Positions 45,550 to 53,993 of a stretch of DNA of 64,000 nt are shown piece after piece. A program made the translations under genes and the position numbers. Location: contig NZ_FOQD01000025.1 in NCBI RefSeq assembly GCF_900113665.1, positions 21,739 through 85,738 of the forward strand, written 5' to 3'. The stretch is from Planctomicrobium piriforme (GTDB lineage: Bacteria > Planctomycetota > Planctomycetia > Planctomycetales > Planctomycetaceae). The notes beneath the pieces are model-generated. The model saw nothing but the letters and a program-made list of their open reading frames with translations, was not told where the DNA came from and searched no databases. Numbering within the stretch: position 1 is the first letter of the stretch; every line of letters begins with the position of its first letter.

Positions 45550-48198
45550 ATGGCCATGATTTCGAAGCATGCAATACACATCTGGACTGCCACCCTGGCA
45601 CTGCTGTTCATCGCTCAACTGGCTGTTGCGGCAGATGTCATTCCTCCGGCCAGCCAGCGCTTCGCCAATGCCGCGACTGCCGAATCCCCCGACTTTCAGA
45701 AACACCTGGTTCCACTTCTCGGCAAGGTCGGCTGCAACGGCCGCGCATGTCACGGTTCGTTTCAGGGACAGGGGGGCTTTCGCCTCTCCCTGTTCGGATA
45801 CGACTTCGACATGGATCACAAGAACCTGCTCGAACGAGTCGACCTCGATGCACCCGCCGACAGCTATGCGCTGCACAAGGCAACCCTCGTGGAGCAGCAT
45901 AAGGGGGGTAAGATTCTTGAACCGGGAAGCTGGGAATACAACATCTTCCTGAAGTGGATCGCCGGTGGCGGCAACGGAGTCGACGAAGCCATCAAGCTCA
46001 GCCGACTGGAAGTGACTCCTGCCGAAATCAATTTCAACACTGTCGGTCAAAAGCAGCAGTTGCAGGCGATTGCCGTGTGGGAAGACGGAACGCGCGAAAA
46101 CGTCACCTGCTTGTGCCGTTTCAAAAGCAACGACGACACGATCTGCAAGATCGACGCGGAAGGACTGGTCACCTCGGGAGAACCAGGCGACTCGCACGTC
46201 ATCGTCTTCTACGACAACGCGGTCGAGTCGGTGCCCGTGCTGCGTCCGATCGGACCGACGATTGCCAACCGCCAGCCGGAACGCACCAGGATCGATCAAC
46301 TCGTCGGCGACAAGCTGCAGAAGCTCGGTATCGCTGCCAGCCCCGTCTGCAACGACGCTGATTTTTTGCGTCGAGTTTGCATCGACATCACAGGCACGCT
46401 GCCCACCGCCGATGAAGTTCGCACTTTTCTGGAAGACAAAACGGCAGACAAACGTGCCCGTAAGGTCGAAGAACTGCTGGCGACGCCGGCTTACACCGCC
46501 TGGTGGACGACGCGACTGTGCGACTGGACCGGAAATTCGGACGACCAGTTGAACAACATCAATCCCACTGCCCCCAAACAGGGGAGTAAGGACTGGTACG
46601 ACTGGATTTCACTGCGAGTTCAACAGAACGTTCCCTACGACCAACTGTGCGAGCAGATCGTGTTGGCAACCGGCCGCCGCACTGGCGAGAGCTATCTCGA
46701 ATACTGCGACCGTCTCAGCAATTACTCAAGGAACGTCTCAGGCACCTATGCCGATGAGCCGGGTCTGATGTACTTCTGGGGGCGTCGCAACTTCGTGCAG
46801 AACGAAGACCGGGCCATCGGCTTCGCCTATACCTTCATGGGGACTCGCATTCAGTGCGCCCAGTGTCACAAGCACCCTTTCGACGTCTGGACGCAGCAGG
46901 ACTTCCAGGAGTTCGAACGTTTCTTCGACAACGTGAAGTTCGCCCGCAATGGAGCGAACAAAAAGGAATACGAACAGATCGTGACCAGCCTGGGGCTGTC
47001 CGACACCAAAGGGAACGACCTGCGGAAGGAACTCGACAAGTCCGCTGAGAAAGGGAAGACGATCCCTTTCCCGGAAATCACCGTCACCCAGCCCAAGACC
47101 AATAAACGTAAATCGAGCGGCGTCGTTGCCCCGAATTTCAACGTCGCCAAGCTGCTCGGTGAAGACGAAGTCAATCTGAACGAACTGAAAGATCCTCGCA
47201 CTGAACTCATGAACTGGTTGCGAAACAGCCCGACCAAGCTGTTCGCCAAATCATTCGTGAATCGGGTGTGGTCCAACTACTTCAATCGCGGGATCGTCGA
47301 GCCGACGGATGATTTGTCCCTCGCCAATCCCCCCAGCAATGGTCCTTTGCTGGAAGACCTGGCCGACCGGTTCATCGCCAGCGGCTACGACATGAAGTGG
47401 CTGCATCGCGAGATCTGCCTGTCTGATGCTTATCAGCGCGACTGGCGCCCGACCGAGACGAATCGTCTGGACGAACGCAATTTCAGCCGCGCTGTTCCCC
47501 GACGGTTGCCGGCCGAAGTCGCCTATGACGTGCTGACGATGGCGACCGCCAGCGATTCAATTGCCGCCAGCTTCCGCAGCAACGTCAAAGGGCATGCAAC
47601 GGCCAGCTTTTCTCCACCACGCGGCCCGTTGAAGGGAATCGATTACCCCTTGGCCGTCTTTGGCCGTTCGACCCGCGAGAGCAATTGCGATTGCGATCGG
47701 TCGATGGAAGCCAGCCTGCTGCAGACTGTGTTCGTTCGTAACGATTCCGAAACGCTGGCCCGGCTCGACAGCCGCGATGGCTGGTTGAATCAGATTGCCG
47801 ACAAGAGCCAGGAACTTCCCAAAATCGAACCGGCGAAGAGTAGTAACACAGATCAGGCGGAGCGCATCCAGAAGCTGCAAGCGGCGATGAAGAAGGCGAA
47901 GAAAAATCAGGACGCTGCAACTCAGGCAAAGCTGAAAGCACAGTTGGAAAAAGCCCGACAGCCGGAGCCTCAACCCGTCCGCTCGAAAGAACCAAAGTCC
48001 GCCCAGGTCGACCTTTCGACCGCAGAGGTGACTGGGCTGATCGAAGAAGCCTATCTGCGAACTCTGAGCCGGTATCCCACCGATCAGGAACGCCAGACCT
48101 CGTTGCAATATCTCGCCGCGGCACCCAACGAACTGGACGGCCTGAAAGACATCCTGTGGGCGCTCATCAATACTAAAGAGTTCATTGTGAATCACTGA
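45550..48198 (+). CDS. DUF1549/DUF1553 protein with cytochrome-like cysteine motifs
   Basis: The 882-residue exported protein has a signal peptide (MAMISKHAIHIWTATLALLF). An N-terminal cytochrome-like part has VGCNGRACHGSFQGQGGF, a CX4CH form, and an Ig-like segment (LEVTPAEINFNTVGQKQQLQ) follows. DUF1549 (FLRRVCIDITGTLPTADEVR, IQCAQCHKHPFDVWTQQDF with a true CXXCH) and DUF1553 (FAKSFVNRVWSNYFNRGIVE, MKWLHREICLSDAYQRDW) come next. A Lys-rich insert interrupts the end of the domain. Such proteins pair with DUF1501 partners, as here. Heme binding and substrate are not established. Confidence 0.88.
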   Translation: MAMISKHAIHIWTATLALLFIAQLAVAADVIPPASQRFANAATAESPDFQKHLVPLLGKVGCNGRACHGSFQGQGGFRLSLFGYDFDMDHKNLLERVDLDAPADSYALHKATLVEQHKGGKILEPGSWEYNIFLKWIAGGGNGVDEAIKLSRLEVTPAEINFNTVGQKQQLQAIAVWEDGTRENVTCLCRFKSNDDTICKIDAEGLVTSGEPGDSHVIVFYDNAVESVPVLRPIGPTIANRQPERTRIDQLVGDKLQKLGIAASPVCNDADFLRRVCIDITGTLPTADEVRTFLEDKTADKRARKVEELLATPAYTAWWTTRLCDWTGNSDDQLNNINPTAPKQGSKDWYDWISLRVQQNVPYDQLCEQIVLATGRRTGESYLEYCDRLSNYSRNVSGTYADEPGLMYFWGRRNFVQNEDRAIGFAYTFMGTRIQCAQCHKHPFDVWTQQDFQEFERFFDNVKFARNGANKKEYEQIVTSLGLSDTKGNDLRKELDKSAEKGKTIPFPEITVTQPKTNKRKSSGVVAPNFNVAKLLGEDEVNLNELKDPRTELMNWLRNSPTKLFAKSFVNRVWSNYFNRGIVEPTDDLSLANPPSNGPLLEDLADRFIASGYDMKWLHREICLSDAYQRDWRPTETNRLDERNFSRAVPRRLPAEVAYDVLTMATASDSIAASFRSNVKGHATASFSPPRGPLKGIDYPLAVFGRSTRESNCDCDRSMEASLLQTVFVRNDSETLARLDSRDGWLNQIADKSQELPKIEPAKSSNTDQAERIQKLQAAMKKAKKNQDAATQAKLKAQLEKARQPEPQPVRSKEPKSAQVDLSTAEVTGLIEEAYLRTLSRYPTDQERQTSLQYLAAAPNELDGLKDILWALINTKEFIVNH

Positions 48199-48201
48199 GA
48201 G

Positions 48202-48300
48202 TGAGGCTTCAGGCTTGAGACCCGAGGCTTGAGGAAAAGAGATCATTCTTTGGGCCCGCCAGGGACACCTCAAGTCTCACAACTCACGCCTCATCCCTCT
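48202..48300. repeat. Spacer repeats of the GAGGCTTGAGACCCGAGGC family
   Basis: Forward words lie at 48202-48234 and inverted ones (ACCTCAAGTCTCACAACTCA onward) at about 48268-48300, between the DUF1549 and DUF1501 genes. They are followed by the spacer words TGACAAATGACCATTGACAA and GCTGACCGCTGAAAGCTGAC. Confidence 0.6.
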
Positions 48301-48413
48301 TCAATGGCCCAATGACAAATGACCATTGACAAATGACAAATCGATTTCGATTTCCCTGCTGAAGGCTGACCGCTGAAAGCTGACAGCCACTTTTCCAAAC
48401 GGAGGGTCGACCT

Positions 48414-49715
48414 ATGGCTCGGCAACGGACTTGTGACGGCATTGTGCGGCGTGACTTTTTAAAGGCGGGCGTCGTCGGGACAACCGCTCTGAATCTGGCG
48501 TCTTATCTGCGGTGGAGTTCCGCCGGTCAGGTACGGTCCAACGCCAAGGCCCAATCTGCGATTTTCATCAATCTGCAGGGGGGGCCGTCGCACATGGATA
48601 CGTTCGACCTTAAGCCACAGTCGTCGACCGACTATCGCGGCGAGTTTCAGCCGATTCAGACCGCGGTGCCTGGCATTGAGATCTGCGAGCACCTGCCGAA
48701 CCTCGCAAAGAACATGGACAAGTTCCTGATCCTGCGGGGCGTCACTCATACGCTCGCGGCACATGAACTGGGAACGGAGTTCATCAACACCGGGAACCGG
48801 CCCATTCCGTCGCTGCAGTTCCCCGGTTACGGAGCGGTGGTCAGCAAAGAACGGCCAGGCCCGGCCGAATTGCCGCCGAATGTGGCGATCCCCAATTCCA
48901 AGCAGTCGCCCGGTTATCTCGGCGTGCAATACGCCTCGCTGCAGACGAATAACACGCCCACCCCCGGGCTGCCCTATGCCGTGCGTGGGCTGTCTCTCTC
49001 CGATGGTCTGACCGTCAAAGACGTCGAACGCCGGCAGCACCTGTTGCAGGATCTCGACCAGACGTTCCGCGGCTTCGAGCAGAACAGCCAGTTGCTGCAG
49101 GGACTCGATCGGTTCTCGGAACAGGCGTATTCGATGATCACATCACCCCGTTCGCGGGAGGCGTTCGACGTCAGCCGCGAATCAGAAAGTTACCGCGAGA
49201 AGTTTGGAAAAACGCCGTTCGGACAGAGCTGTCTGCTGGCAACACGACTCGTGGAATCCGGCGTGCGTTTCGTCACCATTTCACAACCCGGTTGGGATAC
49301 CCATGCCGAGAACTGGACGAAGCTCAAAGAAAACCAGTTGCCTCCGTTTGATGAAGGACTCGCCGCCCTGCTGCAAGGACTTTCTGAAAAAGGGCTACTC
49401 GACTCGACCGTCGTGTTCGTCTCAGGTGAATTCGGGCGGACGCCGAAGATCAACACGGAACGCGGCGGTCGGGACCATTATCCGCGTTGCATGTTCATGC
49501 TGCTGGCCGGCGGCGGCATTCAAGGAGGCCGCGTGCTGGGGGCCTCGAACGAAAACGCGACCGAGCCGCTGGAAAAGGGCTTCAAACCGGAAGACGTCGC
49601 GGCATCGTTCTACCATGCACTCGGCATCGACCACCGCCACGAATACCACACCGCCTCAGGCCGCCCGGTGATGATCATTCGAGATGGTCAGGTGTTGCCG
49701 GAGTTGTTTGCGTAG
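48414..49715 (+). CDS. DUF1501 protein paired with DUF1549/DUF1553
   Basis: The 433-residue protein has a twin-arginine leader (VRRDFLKAGVVGTTALNLAS). DUF1501 motifs are INLQGGPSHMDTFDLKP, GIEICEHLPNLAKNMDKF, VVFVSGEFGRTPKINTERGG and CMFMLLAGGGIQGGRVLG. The arrangement after a DUF1549/DUF1553 gene is typical of planctomycetes, and the two products are thought to act as one exported system. Its activity is unknown but probably hydrolytic, given the sulfatase-like fold. A strong terminator follows at 49796. Confidence 0.9.
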   Translation: MARQRTCDGIVRRDFLKAGVVGTTALNLASYLRWSSAGQVRSNAKAQSAIFINLQGGPSHMDTFDLKPQSSTDYRGEFQPIQTAVPGIEICEHLPNLAKNMDKFLILRGVTHTLAAHELGTEFINTGNRPIPSLQFPGYGAVVSKERPGPAELPPNVAIPNSKQSPGYLGVQYASLQTNNTPTPGLPYAVRGLSLSDGLTVKDVERRQHLLQDLDQTFRGFEQNSQLLQGLDRFSEQAYSMITSPRSREAFDVSRESESYREKFGKTPFGQSCLLATRLVESGVRFVTISQPGWDTHAENWTKLKENQLPPFDEGLAALLQGLSEKGLLDSTVVFVSGEFGRTPKINTERGGRDHYPRCMFMLLAGGGIQGGRVLGASNENATEPLEKGFKPEDVAASFYHALGIDHRHEYHTASGRPVMIIRDGQVLPELFA

Positions 49716-49795
49716 AGGGTCGAAGATTTAAGGTTGATGGTTGATAGTCCTTAAACCTTAAACCCCTCAACCTTCAACCAACCACCCAATGCAGA

Positions 49796-49830
49796 AAGGG
49801 GACATCCAACTGGATGTCCCCTTGCGTTTT
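49796..49830. terminator. Terminator between DUF1501 and the pilin gene
   Basis: AAGGGGACATCCA (49796-49808) pairs with 49811-49823, a 13-bp stem, followed by GCGTTTT. It lies between convergent genes and could serve the DUF1501 operon. A weaker A run upstream would serve the other strand. Confidence 0.75.
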
Positions 49831-49896
49831 GAGAGAGCTGAGAGCGAGTTTTTTGGTTCTGGCTGATAACTGACCGCTGAGAGCCGACCGCTATTT

Positions 49897-50175
49897 TCAG
49901 TTCACGTCGAACTGGCCGTCGCAGAAGTCAGCCTGATCCCAGTTGCTGCTGCCGAACATCTGGGCCTTGTGGCCTTCCGAGCAACTGATTTTGTAGCTCT
50001 GTTTCACATTGGCGAAGGCGGAGCCGACGTCTTCGAGTTCGTTGTTGACGTTGAGGGCCACTTCGCTGAGTCCGACGATCATGCCCAGGACGGCGATGGT
50101 CGAGATCAGGACCAGTTCAGCAGAGACAATAAAACCGGCTTCGTCGTTGATCAGGTTGGTCAGGCAAGCGTTCAT
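49897..50175 (-). CDS. Flp-like short pilin or pseudopilin
   Basis: The 92-residue protein opens MNACLTNLINDEAGFIVSAE and has a single hydrophobic helix (LVLISTIAVLGMIVGLSEVA) close to the N-terminus. The short basic/acidic leader and glutamate at the helix start match Flp/type IV pilin-like proteins. The C-terminal part has two cysteines (KISCSEGH, ADFCDGQF) that could form a disulfide. AAGGAAACG precedes the ATG. No prepilin peptidase or secretion ATPase is nearby. A perfect 18-base dyad lies 76 bases upstream. Confidence 0.65.
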   Translation of the reverse strand: MNACLTNLINDEAGFIVSAELVLISTIAVLGMIVGLSEVALNVNNELEDVGSAFANVKQSYKISCSEGHKAQMFGSSNWDQADFCDGQFDVN

Positions 50176-50579
50176 GTTTCGTTTCCTTGGTTGGGGTGAC
50201 TCTTGATGTTTAATCTCTTAAGCAGGGGGTGTGCCGCACCCTGCCGAAGATGTTCAAATCTTTGAACACGCACCCCCGATATGACGCTGCAATCTATTGC
50301 TCGGAAAGACTTTCTGTCTTCTTGTCAAATTGTTTCAGGCATTGAACACTCTGGCCGGGGCTGCCGAAGGGATGTTGCCGGCACGCAACGGAGACAACGC
50401 CCTCAGCAGGGCCAAACGCGTGTATCTGCCTTTCAGGCCAGAGACTTCCGGCGATGATGCCGAAATGCGGCAGGCGGCAATCCGGCAACATGCCGGGGAT
50501 CTTCGACGGATCATGAGCGAATGGTTAACATCGGCGACCTGCTCAACGCTGTCCTTTCTGAACTGAGCCGCACCCTTTC
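50176..50579. other. Divergent spacer between the pilin and POT transporter genes
   Basis: These 404 bases contain two symmetric elements in the pilin leader: GCAGGG...CCCTGC at 50222-50244, and TGTTCAAA-TC-TTTGAACA at 50251-50268. The half next to the transporter shows no clear feature or real gene. Confidence 0.45.
50251..50268. promoter_or_regulatory. Perfect dyad TGTTCAAA-TC-TTTGAACA, candidate operator
   Basis: The 8-base arms are perfectly complementary with a 2-base spacer. AT-rich dyads of this size near a promoter are typical of dimeric repressor sites. It lies 76 bases upstream of the pilin start and 312 from the transporter. There is no T tract, so it is not a terminator. Confidence 0.5.
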
Positions 50580-51977
50580 ATGTCCGAGAAAAAATTTCTG
50601 ACCGTTCCGCCTGAGCAGACCACGATGCCGGCGGGCATCCCCTACATCGTCGGCAACGAAGCCGCCGAACGCTTCAGCTACTACGGCATGAAGGCCATCC
50701 TGATGGATTTCATGATGCTGTCGCTGCTGAGCGCGGCCGGACAGCCGGATGTGATGGGAGAAGAGGAAGCGACCCGCTGGATCTCGAACTTCAATTCCGC
50801 GGTCTACTTCTTTCCGATTATCGGCGCCATTCTGGCGGACTGGCTGTTTGGCAAGTACCGGATGATTCTCTGTGTCTCACTGGTGTACTGTGCCGGTCAT
50901 GCCACCCTGGCGCTGATGGATTTCCACACGGGGATCGATCAGCGGACATTGTTGTTCTGGGGGCTGTGTCTGATTGCGATTGGATCTGGCGGCATCAAAC
51001 CGTGCGTGTCGGCGCATGTCGGCGATCAGTTTGGCCGGGCCAATTCGTATCTCATGCCGGTGGTGTTCGGATGGTTCTACTTCGCGATCAATTTTGGCTC
51101 GACCTTTTCGACGATGCTCACCCCGGCCCTGCATGAAAGCAAACGCTTTGGGCCATCGTGGGCGTTCGGCGTCCCTGGCGTGCTGATGGGCATTGCCACG
51201 CTCGTCTTTTGGCTGGGACGCAACAAGTTTGTGCATGTGCCGCCAGCCGGCAACAAATTCTTCAAAGAAACGTTCAGCAGAGAAGGCTTCATCGCCTTGG
51301 CGAATCTGGCTCCGCTCTATCTGCTGATCGCCCCGTTCTGGTCTCTCTTTGATCAGACCGGATCGCGCTGGGTCGGTCAGGCACATGACATGGACCGGCG
51401 ACTGTTCGGATTCGAGCCCTCGGCTGCTCAGTTTCAGGTCGTCAATCCGATCATGGTGATGATCTTCATCCCGCTCTTCTCGTATGTGATTTATCCCTTG
51501 ATGAGGAAGTTCTTCACCGTCACGCCGCTGCGAAGAATTGGCATCGGGCTGTTTCTCACCGTTCCGTCGTTCCTGGTTGCAACCTGGATTGAGTCTCGCA
51601 TCCTGGCGAACGAGACCCCCTCGATCGGCTGGCAGATTCTGGCTTATGCCTTGCTGACCGCAGCAGAAGTGATGGTTTCGATTACGTCTCTGGAGTTCTC
51701 ATACACCCAGGCGCCCAAAGAAATGAAGTCGTTTGTGATGGGGGTGTACCTGCTCTCAATTTCGTTGGGCAACCAGTTCACGTCGCTTGTGAATTCGCAA
51801 ATCGAAAACTCGATCAAGGCCGAGCAGCCTATCTTGCAGGGAGCGAACTACTTCTGGTTCTTCAGCATGGTGATGCTCGCCGCAGCGGTGATCTTCGCGA
51901 TCTGGTCCCCATTCTATCGCGGCCGCACCTACATCCAGTCCGACGACCAGCCGCAGCCGGAACCCGCAGCGACCTGA
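50580..51977 (+). CDS. POT/PTR-family proton-coupled peptide transporter
   Basis: The 465-residue inner-membrane protein has about 12-13 helices. The first helix carries the family signature ExxERFxYYG (GNEAAERFSYYGMKAILMDF). It is followed by YFFPIIGAILADWLFGKYR and the PTR motif region (GSGGIKPCVSAHVGDQFGRA, FYFAINFGSTFSTM). Di- and tripeptide uptake with protons is the usual function. TCATGTCCGAG marks the start at 50580. No regulator is adjacent. Confidence 0.93.
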   Translation: MSEKKFLTVPPEQTTMPAGIPYIVGNEAAERFSYYGMKAILMDFMMLSLLSAAGQPDVMGEEEATRWISNFNSAVYFFPIIGAILADWLFGKYRMILCVSLVYCAGHATLALMDFHTGIDQRTLLFWGLCLIAIGSGGIKPCVSAHVGDQFGRANSYLMPVVFGWFYFAINFGSTFSTMLTPALHESKRFGPSWAFGVPGVLMGIATLVFWLGRNKFVHVPPAGNKFFKETFSREGFIALANLAPLYLLIAPFWSLFDQTGSRWVGQAHDMDRRLFGFEPSAAQFQVVNPIMVMIFIPLFSYVIYPLMRKFFTVTPLRRIGIGLFLTVPSFLVATWIESRILANETPSIGWQILAYALLTAAEVMVSITSLEFSYTQAPKEMKSFVMGVYLLSISLGNQFTSLVNSQIENSIKAEQPILQGANYFWFFSMVMLAAAVIFAIWSPFYRGRTYIQSDDQPQPEPAAT

Positions 51978-52180
51978 CCAGCGACTCTCGCTCACTTCTC
52001 ATGAACGCTCCGGCTCGCACTGCGCCCGTATGTGAGCCGGAACTTCCTTTGCTGGTTCTCCTCAAACTGAAAACTGATCACTGACAACTGAGAACTCCCC
52101 CAACAGGCATTGAAAGTCTGTTGGAATTCGAGAAGATGCGGCCCAGCTCGTTTCCCCAGATTCCCTAGACAGGCAGGCCG

Positions 52181-52561
52181 ATGGCGCATTCCCAGTCCGA
52201 GTACCTCGAAGTCCGCTACACCAAAGACAAAGGCCGCGGCGTCTTCGCCAGGCAACTGATCCCCGCCGGCACCGTCTTCGAACGGGTGCCGCTGATCGTG
52301 GTCACCTGGGACAAAATCGACGAATCGGAGCTGGCACACTACGCCTACGCCTGGACGGAAAAGAAAGCGGTCATCGCGCTGGGGTATGGCTCGCTCTACA
52401 ACCACAGCTTCAAGCCCAACGCCTACTACGAAGACGGCGGCCGACAGACCAAATCCTTCACCGCAATCCGCGATATCCAGCCCGGCGAAGAAGTCACCAT
52501 CAACTACAACGGCGACCCGAAAGACAAGACCAACGATCTGGGCTTCGATGTGGTTGAGTAA
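52181..52561 (+). CDS. SET-domain protein
   Basis: The 126-residue protein is a minimal SET domain. It shows GRGVFARQLIPAGTVFE, the cofactor and catalytic knot GSLYNHSFKPNAYYE, and EEVTINYNGDP. These motifs match lysine methyltransferases, but the pre- and post-SET regions are missing. Its target is unknown; ribosomal or small DNA-binding proteins would be guesses. It is flanked by spacers on both sides. The start MAHSQSEYLEVRYTKDKGRG fits the domain edge. Confidence 0.85.
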   Translation: MAHSQSEYLEVRYTKDKGRGVFARQLIPAGTVFERVPLIVVTWDKIDESELAHYAYAWTEKKAVIALGYGSLYNHSFKPNAYYEDGGRQTKSFTAIRDIQPGEEVTINYNGDPKDKTNDLGFDVVE

Positions 52562-53043
52562 CGGTCGTTCCAAGTTGTCAGGTCTCAGGTCTTGCAGGCT
52601 CACTGTAAGAGGTGAGTCGCAACGTCCATCTGCTTCGACAGTGCTGTGAGTTTTGCTCGCACTGCGTTGAGGCCTTCTGAATTGAACATCTGTTCTTCGG
52701 TCGCTGGCGTGGGCGTGAGATGCGCCCCCAGCGGCTTTGCTTTGCCCGCCCCCTTCTCGCAGGCGCCCCCACGTTGGGGCATGTTTCCCACAGATCACGT
52801 CGTTGCGTGCGCAGGTCGCCCATTCGCTGAGTTTTGGCCCGAATGACTCGCAGAATCATGACTTCTGACATTCTCGTCAAAATTCATTCAATCGGATTGA
52901 CCCTGCCTGACGGGAGAGTAATATCGGCCTCGTGGGAAACACGCCCACAACGCTCTTTAGAAATTCATTGTAAGTGGGAATTCGACCCTATAGACTGAGC
53001 GAAGTCTGATCGCAGTCGCGACCTTTTCCTTGACGTGCAGTTC
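52562..53043. other. Spacer between the SET gene and mraZ
   Basis: These 482 bases contain a minus-strand 63-residue frame (52600-52791) whose end, NAVRAKLTALSKQMDVATHL, looks helical but which I cannot support as a gene. The last 110 bases hold GTGGG words upstream of mraZ, listed separately. Confidence 0.35.
52932..52980 (+). promoter_or_regulatory. GTGGGAA words upstream of mraZ, candidate MraZ boxes
   Basis: GTGGGAA occurs at 52932-52938 and 52974-52980, 42 bases apart (about four helical turns). GTGGGCG lies on the other strand at about 52942-52948. MraZ is known to bind GTGGG/TGGGN repeats in its own promoter. The last word lies 63 bases before the start codon. Confidence 0.45.
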
Positions 53044-53532
53044 ATGCCCGACGCTCCACAAACCTTTCTGACTGGAGAATACCGGCGGGCATTGGATGAC
53101 CGTTTTCGACTCACGCTTCCCAACGATTTCGCTACCGGGGTGACGGACGATGCTGGTGAGACCATCCTGGCGAAGGAACGCTACGGGTGCCTCAGCCTGT
53201 GGAAATCAGGCGACTGGCGTCAGCGGTTGAACGACGGAATGTCGCTCATCCGCGAGAAGATCCGTGCCGGACGCATGGAACAGAGATGGACCGACGTCCA
53301 ACGGCTCGGCCGGCTTCTTTCCACCCGGGCGACGGAAGTGAGTTTGGCGAACAGGGCACGAGTCTTGATTCCTGAGGGATTTCGGGAATTTCTGGACGTG
53401 CCCAAAGGGGGAGATGTGGTTGTCGTCGGCGCAGTAATCTGCGTTGAAATATGGCAGCCGCAAGCCTGGATGGACCACCTGAAAAGCGACATGCCGGAAT
53501 TCGGCGATCTCTTCCGTCAGCTCTCGAGCTAG
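53044..53532 (+). CDS. mraZ: Transcriptional regulator MraZ (orphan)
   Basis: The 162-residue product has two SpoVT-AbrB-like repeats. The first is FLTGEYRRALDDRFRLTLPN then DFA, with ERYGCLSLW after it. The second is ANRARVLIPEGFREFL then DVVVVGAVICVEIWQPQAW. MraZ normally heads the division and cell-wall (dcw) cluster and represses it. Here no mraW, ftsL, ftsI or mur gene follows, in line with the absence of FtsZ-based division in planctomycetes. ATG 53044 (MPDAPQTF) is chosen over GTG 53035; neither has a clear ribosome site. GTGGGAA words upstream suggest autoregulation. Confidence 0.85.
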   Translation: MPDAPQTFLTGEYRRALDDRFRLTLPNDFATGVTDDAGETILAKERYGCLSLWKSGDWRQRLNDGMSLIREKIRAGRMEQRWTDVQRLGRLLSTRATEVSLANRARVLIPEGFREFLDVPKGGDVVVVGAVICVEIWQPQAWMDHLKSDMPEFGDLFRQLSS

Positions 53533-53556
53533 CGGCTTGTCAGGCTCAACTCTGGG

Positions 53557-53669
53557 GTGCCACGGCTCTGCGAGCCGTGCGAATGCAGTTGGACGCTGCC
53601 TGATTGCAGCACTCTCTCCGTAGTTATGCGCCGCTTCGATATTCGGCACTGCTCACAGAGCAGTGGCAC
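53557..53669. repeat. BIME-like or MITE-like element with two terminal hairpins
   Basis: The ends are GTGCCAC (53557-53563) and GTGGCAC (53663-53669). Each end contains a hairpin, CACGGCTC-TGC-GAGCCGTG (53561-53579) and CACTGCTC-ACA-GAGCAGTG (53647-53665). The two stems differ in sequence but share 8-bp arms and a 3-base loop, so the whole is a head-to-head pair of REP-like palindromes. Confidence 0.6.
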
Positions 53670-53993
53670 ACTCTTCATTGGGGCGAATTTCCCACAACCG
53701 GGTTCAGAACCATGCCCGGCGGTTTAGAGAAAGTACTCACTCAACACTCCCCGAGCCCCACACTCGGTACCAGGGATGGAATTCGGCAAGGATGCCACTT
53801 TCTCGAATATCGCCGGGCATGTTTTATTTGTCCCCTGCGATTTCTGCCGTTTTCGCCAGCACCGAACATGAATTCGGTGTTCACACAAGGGAATCGGGAT
53901 TTCCGCAACTGTCGAAGTTCTGTATCTACCCCGCCGCGACAGCCAGTTCACGTTTGGATTGGCTCGGTTCGCGTTGCGTGGGAATTCTTGACG

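Noticed and set aside
52600..52791. 63-residue minus-strand frame with a helical end
   Set aside because: No ribosome site or family match. The N-terminal half reads from a G/C-rich repeat-like tract.
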